34,487 nucleotides of DNA from Phycisphaeraceae bacterium (GTDB lineage Bacteria; Planctomycetota; Phycisphaerae; Phycisphaerales; UBA1924): positions 1 to 34,487 of the forward strand of contig JACKHA010000018.1 of NCBI GenBank assembly GCA_020639215.1. Reading direction: 5' to 3'. Below are positions 1 through 7,415 of this stretch, in pieces. A model generated the notes under the pieces. It did no database searches, had not been told where the DNA came from, and was given only the letters and a program-made list of their open reading frames with translations. Numbering within the stretch: position 1 is the stretch's first letter; each line of letters begins with the position of its first letter. The position numbers and the translations under genes were made by a program.

Positions 1-15
1 CGAAAGGAGCGGCCC

Positions 16-252
16 ATGCGAGCGCTTGGTGTGTGGCTCATCATCTTCGCCGTCGGCTCGTTCGTGCTACCGATGCTCGGCATGCAGTTCATCATCCTCG
101 CGTGGATCGGCATGTGGGGGCCGACCGTCGCGCTGATGATCCAGGGCGCGATGCTGGCCCTGGGCATCCTGCTCATCGTGGTGTCGGCGCTTGGCGGGCG
201 GCCGCGCCCCTACCAGCCGCCCATGCAGGGCCCGCCGTACGGCCAGCCCTGA
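16..252 (+). CDS. Small two-helix membrane protein, unknown function
   Basis: A 78-residue protein that I do not recognise. It has two hydrophobic stretches, residues about 5-30 and 38-60, separated by a short Gly/Trp-containing turn, so it is probably a two-helix inner-membrane protein. The C-terminal tail (residues 62-78) is rich in Pro, Gly and Gln and looks disordered. A good ribosome-binding site (AGGAG) lies 7 nt before the ATG, which supports the start and argues that this is a real gene. It may be the last gene of an operon that begins left of the window. It converges on the SRPBCC gene with only 24 nt between the stop codons. Confidence 0.6.
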   Translation: MRALGVWLIIFAVGSFVLPMLGMQFIILAWIGMWGPTVALMIQGAMLALGILLIVVSALGGRPRPYQPPMQGPPYGQP

Positions 253-276
253 ACAGTCGGAGCGCCGACGTCCACA

Positions 277-861
277 TCACAACGCCCGATCGGGTGGCAC
301 GCCCACGCGCAGCGCGGGCGTCGCCGAACAACCCCTGCACACGCACACGCCGACCGGCTCCAGCGCTCCCCGCCCCTCACACGACTCCCGACCAGCATCG
401 CCCCCGAAAACCCCGAGGATTGCCCTCCGCCGGAACGCGAAGATCCGCTCCAGGTTCGGTCGCACCAGCAGCCGCTCGCCAAGCCCCGTGCCCCAGTGCG
501 CGTACAGCACGCGGTCGCGGCACATCGTCCCGGACACGCCGTCCACCTCCGCCGCCTCGAACGTGTGCTCGTGACGCCACAGGCGGTACGGCCCCTTGAT
601 CTGCTCGTCCACAAACCGGTGCGGCGGCTCCCACGCGCTGATCAGCGTCCGCCAACGCATCGGCAGCCCGTGCAGACGCAGGCGATAGTCGATCAGCGTT
701 CCCGTCCGCATCTCGATCGGTCGCGGCGTCGCGATCGAGAAGTTCAGGAACTCGGGCGTGATCCGCTCGAGGTTGCCAGCGTCCCCGAAGAAGTCGAAGA
801 CTTCTTCGATGGGGCGCGGCACAAAGACCTCGGTCTCAAGAACGCGGGTTCTCATCCTCAT
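277..861 (-). CDS. SRPBCC-fold ligand-binding protein with repeat-derived tail
   Basis: This 194-residue protein belongs to the SRPBCC/START-like superfamily (COG4276 type). It opens with the typical strand and helix of that fold (ETEVFVPRPIEEVFDFF, then NLERITPEFLNF), followed by strands with 'GTLIDYRLRLHGLPMRW' and 'WEPPHRFVDEQIKGPYRLW'. Members bind small hydrophobic ligands; no substrate can be read from the sequence. The usual domain ends near residue 150. The last roughly 40 residues are Cys/Gly/Arg-rich, unlike the family, and are encoded partly by a dispersed 31-bp repeat, so the original stop codon may have been lost. The start at 861 overlaps the end of the upstream membrane-protein gene by 26 nt, implying co-transcription and translational coupling; an in-frame ATG at 855 is equally possible. 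Confidence 0.8.
   Translation of the reverse strand: MRMRTRVLETEVFVPRPIEEVFDFFGDAGNLERITPEFLNFSIATPRPIEMRTGTLIDYRLRLHGLPMRWRTLISAWEPPHRFVDEQIKGPYRLWRHEHTFEAAEVDGVSGTMCRDRVLYAHWGTGLGERLLVRPNLERIFAFRRRAILGVFGGDAGRESCEGRGALEPVGVCVCRGCSATPALRVGVPPDRAL
291..321. repeat. Dispersed 31-bp repeat, copy A
   Basis: These 31 bases are identical to 16494-16524 in the same orientation. Each copy can fold into a short hairpin with arms of the form CACGCCC/GGGCGTG. This copy lies inside the 3' end of the SRPBCC reading frame and encodes its last residues. Confidence 0.75.
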
Positions 862-1657
862 CGCGCAGGGATTCGCTCGCGTGGCCCTCGTCGGATGCGT
901 CGGGGCCGCCCCTACCCCGCCGCGAGAACAGCCGCGCTACCGCCCACACGCCCCACGCGGCCACGAACACGCCGACCGCCAGCCCGAACATCGGCACCAG
1001 CCGCCAAGGCCACGGCCCCAACCGAGTCACCAGTGTCTCGCGCGCCGGCTCCGCATTCCCGATGTACCCGTAGTTCACGCCGAACCCCAGGTTGATCGGG
1101 GTCACGAGCGCGGCGTACGCGATGAGCGTGCCGACCGCCACCAGCAGGTCGCGAAACCGGGGCCGATAACCCAGGACCACCACGTCGTAGATCGCAGACC
1201 CCACGATCTGGGTGTGTCCCACCCAGAACAGCCAAAATCGCGTGCCCGCCGGCCCCTCCTCAACCACGGGCGTCGCGAACGCTTGCGTCGAGAGGCCGAT
1301 CCCGAAAAAGTACAGGACGGTCCGGAGCCACCGGTGCTGGGTCAGCAGTGCCAGCGGGGCGACCCAGACGGCGATGTCGCAGACGTGCAGCGGCCAGGAC
1401 TCCATTGGGTCGAACTGGCGGGGCAGGAAGTACCAGACCGTCGCCAGCACAGTCCACGTGATCGTGAACGTGCTCCAGAACACGCGGAGGCGCCACTCGC
1501 GCGCCGTGCCGCGCCAGCGCCGACCCAGCACGCACGAGGCGCCCATGCCCAGAGCCAGAATGGCGACGGTGAGGGCGTGAAGGGCGGAAAACGCCTGGAA
1601 ATCCGCGGGCCACCAAGGGGCCGGGATGGTCGGAATGGGCGCAAGTGGCTGGTACAT
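836..1657 (-). CDS. TIGR02206/YwaF-family integral membrane protein
   Basis: A 273-residue polytopic membrane protein with about seven hydrophobic helices. The segment 'PLHVCDIAVWVAPLALLT' and the later 'GHTQIVGSAIYDVVVLGYRP' match the TIGR02206 (YwaF, TP0381) family as I recall it: a small family with conserved acidic and His residues inside the helices and no established function. The C-terminal 35 residues are charged and cytoplasmic-looking (arginine-rich, then acidic). The gene is divergent from the caspase gene across a 253-nt spacer and overlaps the downstream SRPBCC gene by 26 nt. No clear ribosome-binding site precedes the ATG at 1657. Confidence 0.8.
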   Translation of the reverse strand: MYQPLAPIPTIPAPWWPADFQAFSALHALTVAILALGMGASCVLGRRWRGTAREWRLRVFWSTFTITWTVLATVWYFLPRQFDPMESWPLHVCDIAVWVAPLALLTQHRWLRTVLYFFGIGLSTQAFATPVVEEGPAGTRFWLFWVGHTQIVGSAIYDVVVLGYRPRFRDLLVAVGTLIAYAALVTPINLGFGVNYGYIGNAEPARETLVTRLGPWPWRLVPMFGLAVGVFVAAWGVWAVARLFSRRGRGGPDASDEGHASESLRDEDENPRS

Positions 1658-1820
1658 GGCGGGGCCGGATCGGAGCGGGCGGTGCCCTTCGGTCCGGGAA
1701 GTAAAGCGTGTACGAACTTGCGATTCCCGGGGGTTGCGGCGATCCGGCGTCCCGGTGCGATGCGGGGTCGTCCGAGAGGCAACGCCTCTTCACCCGAGGC
1801 CGGGTCGGGACGATGTTGGG

Positions 1821-1826
1821 TAGACT
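1821..1826 (+). promoter_or_regulatory. Putative -10 element (TAGACT) of the caspase gene
   Basis: TAGACT is the same hexamer found just upstream of two other genes in this window. Here it lies 84 nt before the start codon, leaving an untranslated leader of about 75 nt that ends in a strong Shine-Dalgarno site (GAGGAGGA). No convincing -35 is visible. Confidence 0.35.
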
Positions 1827-1910
1827 CGGCGTGGGCCCTGAGCGGCCCGCACAAACGGAACACCGGGGGCGCGACACGCCGCCCACAAGATCCCAAGACG
1901 AGGAGGAATC

Positions 1911-4900
1911 ATGGACCGTTCGAAGCGAGGTGTGGTGTCTCTGGCGGTTGCCCTGGCGATGCTCGCCGGGACCGCGGGGGCGCTGGCCAACGACAACGCC
2001 CCGGCGACCGACGCCGCGGCGCTCGACCTGAGCACGGACCTGGCCCAGCCGGGCGGCGTGCGTGTGGAGCGTGGCTCGCTGCGTCGCGGCGACTCGGAGC
2101 TCAACAGCGGGGAGTATTTCGACGAGTACGAGATCCGCGTCGAGGCCGGGCAGCGTCTGATCGTGAGCCTGGAGTCGGACGACTTCGACACGTACATCAT
2201 CGTGGTGGCGCCCGACGACGAGCAGTTCGAGAACGACGACGCCGAGGGCGGGGACTCGACCAACTCGCACCTGGACATGGTGGCCGAGAGCACCGGGACG
2301 TACCGCGTGATGGTCACGTCGTACGAGGCCGGCGAGACGGGGCGGTACACGCTCTCGATGGAGCTGGCCGAGGGCGGCGCGGGCGAGCAGGTCGTGCTGC
2401 TCGAGGAGAGCGGGACGCTCCGCCGCGGCGACGGGCAGCTCGAGTCCGGCGAGTACGCCGACAGCTACGTCTTCGAGGGCCGCGCCGGGCAGGTCGTCAC
2501 CGTCCGTCTGGAGTCGGATGACTTCGACACCTACATCATCCTGAAGCACCCGGACGGGGAGCAGAGCGAGAACGACGACCACAACGGGAACACCAGCGTC
2601 TCGCAGGTCCGCGTCACGCTTCCCGAGGACGGCGAGTACGAGATCCTGGTCACGTCCTACGAAGAGGGCGAGACCGGCGACTACGACCTGATCGTGACGG
2701 CCGAGGGCGATGCCTCCGGCCCGGCCACCCTCAACGAGCGGGGCGAACTGCGCCAGGGCGACGAGCAGCTTCGGACCGAGGAGTTCGTCGACGTCTACGA
2801 GTTCCGGGCCGAGGCCGGCCAGCGGATCCGCGCCAGCCTCACGTCCGACGACTTCGACACCTACCTGATCATCGTCGACCCGAACGAGGAGCAGACGGAG
2901 AACGACGACGCCGAGGGCGGCAGCACCACCGACTCGGCCATCGACATGGTCGCGGAGGTCTCGGGCACGTACGAGGTGTGGGTCACGTCCTACGAGCCAG
3001 GCGAGACCGGGCGGTACAGCGTCCGCGTGGACGTGTCCGGCGGGGCGCGCGGCGGGGAGCCGGACCGCCCCGGGCGTCGCCCGCAGACCCGTCCCCCGGC
3101 CGACGCCGAGGCGGGCCTGGTGCTCGACGAGCGGGGCACGCTGCGCCGCGGCGACGAGGAGCTGCGTTCGGGCGAGTACATGGACCGGTTCTCGTTCGAG
3201 GGCGCCGCGGGCCAGCGGGCCGTCATCCGCCTCGAGTCCGAGGACTTCGACACCTACCTGATCCTGAAGGACCCGGACGGCGAGCAGGAGGAGAACGACG
3301 ACTTCGAGAACGACACGAGCGTGTCGCAGATCGAGACCACGCTCGACAAGTCGGGCAGGTACGAGGTGCTGGTGACCTCCTACGAGGAGGGCGAGACGGG
3401 CGCGTACCGCGTGACCGTCGAGCTGTCGGGCGGGGCCTCCGGCGACCGCCCGACCCGCGGGGGGGCCCGCCCCACTCGCGGCGGCAACTCCGATCGTCCC
3501 GCGCCGCCCGCCGACGCCCACCAGGGCGTGACGGTCGAGCAGGGCTCGCTCCGCCGCGGGGACAACGAGCTGGAAGGGAGCGGTGAGTACTTTGACGAGT
3601 ACACCTTTCGCGCCGAAGCGGGCCAGCACGTCGTCGTCCGAATGAACTCCGACGACTTCGACACCTACCTGATCGTGATCCCGCCCGAGGGCGAGCAGCT
3701 CGACAACGACGACTTCAACGGCAGCACCCAGGTCTCGTTCGTCGAGGCGACCGCCACGACCGCGGGCCAGTGGCGGGTGCTGTGCACCTCCTACGAGGCG
3801 GGCGAGACCGGCGACTACTCGGTGTCCATGGCCGTGCGCAACTCGCACCGCTTCTACGAGGACTCGGACACGACGCCGATCGGGCAGTCGGCCCACGGCT
3901 CGCTCACCGAGCGCGACCGCGTCCGAGACACCGGCGAGTTCGCGGACATCTACCGGTTCGAGGGCCAGCCCGGCACGTTCTACACCGTCGACGTGACCAC
4001 CGCCGACCGCTCGCTCGACACCTTCCTGATCCTGGACCGCGAGCGCGGCGCGAACCTTGAGAACGACGACTTCGAGTCCTCGCTCCAGCACTCGCGCGTG
4101 CAGTTCCTCGCCACGCAGGAGGGCCCGATCGACCTGATCGTCTCCTCCTACGAGGCCGGCATGACCGGGGATTACGAGATCACGGTCGAGGCCAGCCGCA
4201 ACGTGCCCGAGTGGCACCACGAGCCCAGCGTCGTGCCCGGGCGCGTGTTCGGCGTGTTCGCCGGGATCACCGAGTACGGCAGCCGCAGCAGCAACCTGGA
4301 GTACTGCGCCAGCGACGCCGAGCGGGCCTACGAGGCCGCGATCAACTCGCTGGGCATGGACCCGTCCAACGGCGTGTTGCTGATGAACGACGATGCGACG
4401 GCCGGCGCGTTCGAGTCGGCCATCCACAGCCTCGGCTCGCGGATGGACTACGACGACGTGCTCATCGTGTTCTACTCCGGGCACGGCGGGCAGATCGAAC
4501 GCTCCGCGTTCCAGACCACCGACCCCGACATGCGCGACGAGACCCTCGTCATGATCGACCAGGACATCCTCGACGACGACCTGGACCAGATGCTCACGGC
4601 GGTCACCAAGGGCACGACCCTTCTTGTGATCGACTCGTGCCACTCCGGCGGGTTGGCCAAGGACGTGATCTCGCGTCCCGGGCGGATGGGCGTGTTCGCC
4701 TCCGCCGAGGACTGCCTGTCGCTGGTCGCGACCGAGCGTGAGGCCGGCGGCTACCTCTCCGACTTCTTCATCGAGGCGATCGGCGAGGGTCGCACCCAGG
4801 CCGACACCGACGGCGACCGCCGCCTGACCGCGCTCGAGCTCACCCAGTTCCTTGCCGAGCGGTACCGCACCGAGGTCAGCAGCGACGCCAAGCCCCCGGC

Positions 4901-5012
4901 GACGCCCCACCAGTGGAACCCGACCGTCAGCCCCGGCGACTTCCTGGGCTACCAGCTGCTGCAGATCGACCGAGGCGGCATCGCCCCGCACGAGGTGCTG
5001 TTCGGGTGGTGA
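1911..5012 (+). CDS. Exported caspase-family (C14) protein with six PPC-type repeats
   Basis: This 1033-residue protein starts with a signal peptide (residues 1 to about 26, ending ALA) preceded by a strong GGAGGA ribosome-binding site. Six copies of a roughly 100-residue beta-rich module follow, at residues about 55-156, 168-267, 278-378, 409-508, 545-644 and 663-764. Each runs GxLRRGD, GEYxDxYxF, AGQ, SDDFDTYLI, ENDD, VTSYEAGETGxY, which fits the PPC (bacterial pre-peptidase C-terminal) family. Arg/Pro/Gly-rich linkers separate repeats 3-4 and 4-5. From residue 777 a caspase/metacaspase p20-like domain carries the dyad His858 (YSGHGGQ) and Cys910 (DSCHSGG). A DxDxD...E loop at residues 965-976 resembles an EF-hand. 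It is probably a cysteine endopeptidase acting outside the cytoplasm, with Arg/Lys preference expected for metacaspase-like enzymes. The gene stands alone and ends at a hairpin terminator. The sixth repeat is the most diverged. Confidence 0.93.
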   Translation: MDRSKRGVVSLAVALAMLAGTAGALANDNAPATDAAALDLSTDLAQPGGVRVERGSLRRGDSELNSGEYFDEYEIRVEAGQRLIVSLESDDFDTYIIVVAPDDEQFENDDAEGGDSTNSHLDMVAESTGTYRVMVTSYEAGETGRYTLSMELAEGGAGEQVVLLEESGTLRRGDGQLESGEYADSYVFEGRAGQVVTVRLESDDFDTYIILKHPDGEQSENDDHNGNTSVSQVRVTLPEDGEYEILVTSYEEGETGDYDLIVTAEGDASGPATLNERGELRQGDEQLRTEEFVDVYEFRAEAGQRIRASLTSDDFDTYLIIVDPNEEQTENDDAEGGSTTDSAIDMVAEVSGTYEVWVTSYEPGETGRYSVRVDVSGGARGGEPDRPGRRPQTRPPADAEAGLVLDERGTLRRGDEELRSGEYMDRFSFEGAAGQRAVIRLESEDFDTYLILKDPDGEQEENDDFENDTSVSQIETTLDKSGRYEVLVTSYEEGETGAYRVTVELSGGASGDRPTRGGARPTRGGNSDRPAPPADAHQGVTVEQGSLRRGDNELEGSGEYFDEYTFRAEAGQHVVVRMNSDDFDTYLIVIPPEGEQLDNDDFNGSTQVSFVEATATTAGQWRVLCTSYEAGETGDYSVSMAVRNSHRFYEDSDTTPIGQSAHGSLTERDRVRDTGEFADIYRFEGQPGTFYTVDVTTADRSLDTFLILDRERGANLENDDFESSLQHSRVQFLATQEGPIDLIVSSYEAGMTGDYEITVEASRNVPEWHHEPSVVPGRVFGVFAGITEYGSRSSNLEYCASDAERAYEAAINSLGMDPSNGVLLMNDDATAGAFESAIHSLGSRMDYDDVLIVFYSGHGGQIERSAFQTTDPDMRDETLVMIDQDILDDDLDQMLTAVTKGTTLLVIDSCHSGGLAKDVISRPGRMGVFASAEDCLSLVATEREAGGYLSDFFIEAIGEGRTQADTDGDRRLTALELTQFLAERYRTEVSSDAKPPATPHQWNPTVSPGDFLGYQLLQIDRGGIAPHEVLFGW

Positions 5013-5085
5013 AGTGAGCAGCGATCAGGCGACGCAGCGACGGAGCGACGAAGGGCTCCGCCAGCGGACCCTTGAGTGAGAAGTG

Positions 5086-5124
5086 AACGGGGCGGGCCGA
5101 GAGGGCCCGCCCCGTTGTGTTTGG
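5086..5124 (+). terminator. Hairpin terminator of the caspase gene
   Basis: A perfect 13-bp GC-rich stem (5086-5098 pairing with 5104-5116) with a 5-nt loop is followed by the T-rich tract GTGTTTGG. It lies 74 nt after the caspase stop codon. The T-tract is weak, so it may act only partly as an intrinsic terminator. Confidence 0.7.
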
Positions 5125-5192
5125 TGGGCGGAAAAGAGACGAGAGACGAGAGAGCAACTGCTGAGCTCCGGTCGGGCGGTGATCTCCGCGGT

Positions 5193-5357
5193 GAGGGGGC
5201 GGGGCGTTCCAGCCCCGCACGCATCGGCGGGGACGGCTCGAACAGCCTGAGGCCAAGTCGGTTCAGAAGTCTGCTGATGCCGGCCTGCACCGACAAGGCA
5301 CACGGCTGGCGAGCGCATCAACCCGATGCCGGCGGGGCTGGAAAGCCCCGCCCCCTC
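5193..5357. repeat. REP-like inverted pair, 26-bp arms
   Basis: The arms at 5193-5218 and 5332-5357 are reverse complements with a single mismatch, separated by 113 nt. Each arm is itself a small hairpin (GCGGGGC/GCCCCGC core), so the element resembles a pair of REP sequences in opposite orientation. Confidence 0.75.
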
Positions 5358-5411
5358 ATCTGGCACATGCTCCTCACCGGGTCCACGGCGCTGCGAGACG
5401 GTCGATCCCAT

Positions 5412-6185
5412 TCACCCGAGCTCGACCGACCAGTACGCCTCGTCGAGGAACGACTTCCACGACTCGTACTTGGCGTGCCCCAGACGGATCGTGATCAGCG
5501 GGTGGCGCTTCGGGCGCAGCGGACGCCGGATCAGGCGCATGCTCGCCTGGACCGGCGTGCGCCCGCCCTTGCGGGCGTTGCAGGCCACGCACGCGCACAC
5601 CAGGTTCTCCCACGAGTCGCCCCCGCCCTGGGAGCGGGGCAGGACGTGGTCGAGCGACAGTTCACTGGTGGGGAAAACGTGCCCGCAGTACTGGCAGCGG
5701 TTGCGGTCGCGGGCCATGAGGTTCCGCCGGTTGAGCTTGACGTGCTGCTCTGGGAAGCGGTCGTAGCCGAGCAGGCGGATGATGCGCGGCACCGCGACCT
5801 CGAACCGGACGGTGCGGACGAAGTCGTGCCGATCGCGCTCGTGGGCGGCCTTGTAGGCGCTGGCCTCGAACCACGAGGCGATGTCGTAGTTCTGGTACGT
5901 GCCCTTGTCGACGTGGATGACCTCGGCGATGTCGCGGGCCAGCAGCGTGAACGCGCGGCGCGCGGAAATGACGCGGACCGCGACGTACAGGCGGTTGAGC
6001 ACCAGCACCTTGGCGTCGAGGCCCTCGTTGAACCCGTGGGGAGAAAGGGCGGCGGCGCTGCCCACGCCCGCCGCCAGGAGACTGGCATCCGGTGCTGCGT
6101 CCGCGACGCCGTCAGCGTCGGTTCCCGGGAACGTGTCGGCGTCCACGCTCGCCGGGGGCCTGCGTTGCTCCCCGTTCCTGCGCAT
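5412..6185 (-). CDS. HNH endonuclease
   Basis: The C-terminal half is a standard zinc-containing HNH nuclease domain: CxxC at Cys164/Cys167 (CQYCG), Asp179-His180 (SLDHVLPRSQGG), Asn194 (SWENL) and a second CxxC at Cys199/Cys202 (CVACNARKG). The N-terminal half carries 'LDAKVLVLNRLYVAVRVI', a segment found in a widespread, functionally uncharacterised bacterial HNH family that is not tied to restriction or mobile elements. In-frame starts also exist at 6194 (ATG) and 6221 (TTG). I chose 6185 because the AT-rich TAACAAT lies 7 nt upstream, like the leaderless starts elsewhere in this window. The first 55 residues are low-complexity, so the true start could be further in. The gene stands alone. 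Confidence 0.88.
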   Translation of the reverse strand: MRRNGEQRRPPASVDADTFPGTDADGVADAAPDASLLAAGVGSAAALSPHGFNEGLDAKVLVLNRLYVAVRVISARRAFTLLARDIAEVIHVDKGTYQNYDIASWFEASAYKAAHERDRHDFVRTVRFEVAVPRIIRLLGYDRFPEQHVKLNRRNLMARDRNRCQYCGHVFPTSELSLDHVLPRSQGGGDSWENLVCACVACNARKGGRTPVQASMRLIRRPLRPKRHPLITIRLGHAKYESWKSFLDEAYWSVELG

Positions 6186-6252
6186 GGACAACATTGTTAG
6201 GCGCGGCGGAGCGGGACGCAAGGGGCTTGCCGAACCGACGGTTGCGACGCGC

Positions 6253-6300
6253 CCTCCCCCGCGTCGCGGGGAGGTGTCACGCGAGGCTCGGCGAGCGTGA
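6253..6300. repeat. Paired short hairpins between the ALDH-like and HNH genes
   Basis: One hairpin has CCTCCCC/GGGGAGG arms (about 6253-6273) and a second has TCACGC/GCGTGA arms (6277-6300). The first resembles the perfect hairpin at 24201-24222, suggesting a dispersed repeat family. They may terminate the upstream ALDH-like transcript, but no T-tract follows. Confidence 0.5.
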
Positions 6301-6351
6301 CGGCGGGGGTGTGCCGGCCCGTCCGAAGGTCCTTTGGCTTGTGCGAGGCGG

Positions 6352-7257
6352 CTACGCCCCGCTCGGGTGCCACACCGTCTTCATCTCAACAAACGGCTCG
6401 ATCCACCACGCGGATTCGCACGTCTGGGCGTCGAACCAGCCGCCGGCGCCCGTGCCGGTGCCCGGCGGCAGATCGCGGACGACGACGCGTTTGAGGTTCT
6501 CGGACGCCCCCTCTCGCAGGATGCGGGCGTGCTCGGGCGAGACGTTGGCGGCGTGGACCGCGTCGATGCCGCGATGGGTGGCGATGTGGCCCACCAACTC
6601 TTCGCGCGTCCCTGTCAGGATGTTCACGACCCCGGGGGGCAGATCGCCGGTGGCGCAGGCCTCGGCGAAGATGCAGGCGGGGATGGGGTTGGACTCGGAC
6701 GCCAGCACGACCGCGGTGTTGCCCGAGCAGATCACCGGGGCCAGCAGCGACACCATGCCCAGCAGCGGCCAGTCATCGGGGCACACCACCGCGACGACGC
6801 CGGTCGGCTCGGGCGTGGTGAAGTTGTAGTACGGACCGGCGACGGGATTGTTGGTCCCGAGCACCTGCTGGTACTTGTCGCACCAGCCGGCGTAGTGAAC
6901 CAACCGATCGATCGCGACGCCGACTTCATCCGCCCCCTTCGTCGCCGCGTCGCTCCGTCGCTCCGTCGCTTCGGCCAGTTCCGCTCTCTTGCCCTCCATC
7001 ATCTCCGCGATCCGGTACAGGATCTGCGATCGCAGGAACGCCGTCGCCCCGCCGGGCGCCTCGCCCGACCACTTCGCCAGCGCCCCCCGGGCCGCCTCGA
7101 CCGCGTCACGCAAATCCTTGCGGCTCGCGCGGCTGAGATGCGCCACCACCCGCCCGGTGTTGTCGGCCACCGCCATGCTCCGCCCGCTCTCGGAGCGCGG
7201 GAACTTCCCGTTGATGAACAGTTTGTACGTCTTGTCGATCGGCAGGCGGTCGTCCAT
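6352..7257 (-). CDS. Short aldehyde dehydrogenase-like protein without catalytic residues
   Basis: A 301-residue protein with the N-terminal and NAD-binding region of the aldehyde dehydrogenase superfamily ('KLFINGKF', 'GNTAVVLASESNPIPACIFAE', 'GDLPPGVVNILTG'). It is about 180 residues shorter than a normal ALDH. Where the family has FTGS and LELGGK the protein reads HAAN and VVVRDLPPG, and the catalytic Cys segment is absent; the usual KP(S/A)E lysine is also missing. It closes with 'PFVEMKTVWHPSGA', a C-terminus I associate with short ALDH-like proteins. The downstream spacer is too small to hide a lost half, so this looks like a natural non-catalytic form rather than a frameshift. The ATG at 7257 has GGAG 6 nt upstream; an in-frame TTG lies at 7275. 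A GCGACGGAGCGACGG repeat-like stretch sits inside the gene (about 6945-6975). Confidence 0.8.
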   Translation of the reverse strand: MDDRLPIDKTYKLFINGKFPRSESGRSMAVADNTGRVVAHLSRASRKDLRDAVEAARGALAKWSGEAPGGATAFLRSQILYRIAEMMEGKRAELAEATERRSDAATKGADEVGVAIDRLVHYAGWCDKYQQVLGTNNPVAGPYYNFTTPEPTGVVAVVCPDDWPLLGMVSLLAPVICSGNTAVVLASESNPIPACIFAEACATGDLPPGVVNILTGTREELVGHIATHRGIDAVHAANVSPEHARILREGASENLKRVVVRDLPPGTGTGAGGWFDAQTCESAWWIEPFVEMKTVWHPSGA

Positions 7258-7296
7258 GCGCGGCTCCAAGCCCAATCGTAGAAGTCGACGCGACCA

Positions 7297-7335
7297 GACG
7301 CCGGACCTGAGGAGGCTCCGCGACGAAGGTCCGGG
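7297..7335. repeat. Dispersed hairpin repeat, copy 1
   Basis: An 8-bp stem (CCGGACCT at 7301-7308, AGGTCCGG at 7327-7334) encloses an 18-nt loop. A slightly shorter version lies in inverted orientation at 16599-16631. It occupies the divergent spacer between the ALDH-like gene and the ABC permease gene. Confidence 0.6.
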
Positions 7336-7399
7336 TTGCTCATCCGCCCCCGCGTCGGTCTCCCACTCCTGTCAACATGCTCCAACCCCGCAGACCGGC

Positions 7400-7405
7400 T
7401 ATCTT
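7400..7405 (+). promoter_or_regulatory. Putative -10 (TATCTT) of the ABC permease gene
   Basis: TATCTT ends 10 nt before the ATG at 7416, so transcription would start within a few bases of that codon. This favours 7416 over the upstream in-frame ATG at 7377, which lies 5' of the hexamer. Confidence 0.4.
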
Positions 7406-7415
7406 CACCCTCCCC

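Larger units (their letters stand above)
5013..5411. other. Gene-free spacer rich in inverted repeats
   Basis: No credible gene lies between the caspase and HNH genes, which converge here. The spacer holds a low-complexity GCGACGGAGCGACGAAGGG stretch (5036-5054), a small hairpin (about 5050-5072), the terminator at 5086-5124, a short GAGACGAGAGACGAGAG tandem run and the inverted repeat pair at 5193-5357. Confidence 0.7.

Noticed and set aside
1260..4991. A 1243-codon open frame on the minus strand through the caspase gene
   Set aside because: It is antisense to a protein with clear domains and its product is a low-complexity Val/Leu/Gly/Arg run that mirrors the repeat codons of the real gene. 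High GC and the lack of TA-rich stop codons explain it.
6352..7257. Frameshifted full-length aldehyde dehydrogenase
   Set aside because: The 166-nt downstream spacer cannot hold the missing roughly 180 residues, and no frame there carries catalytic-domain motifs.
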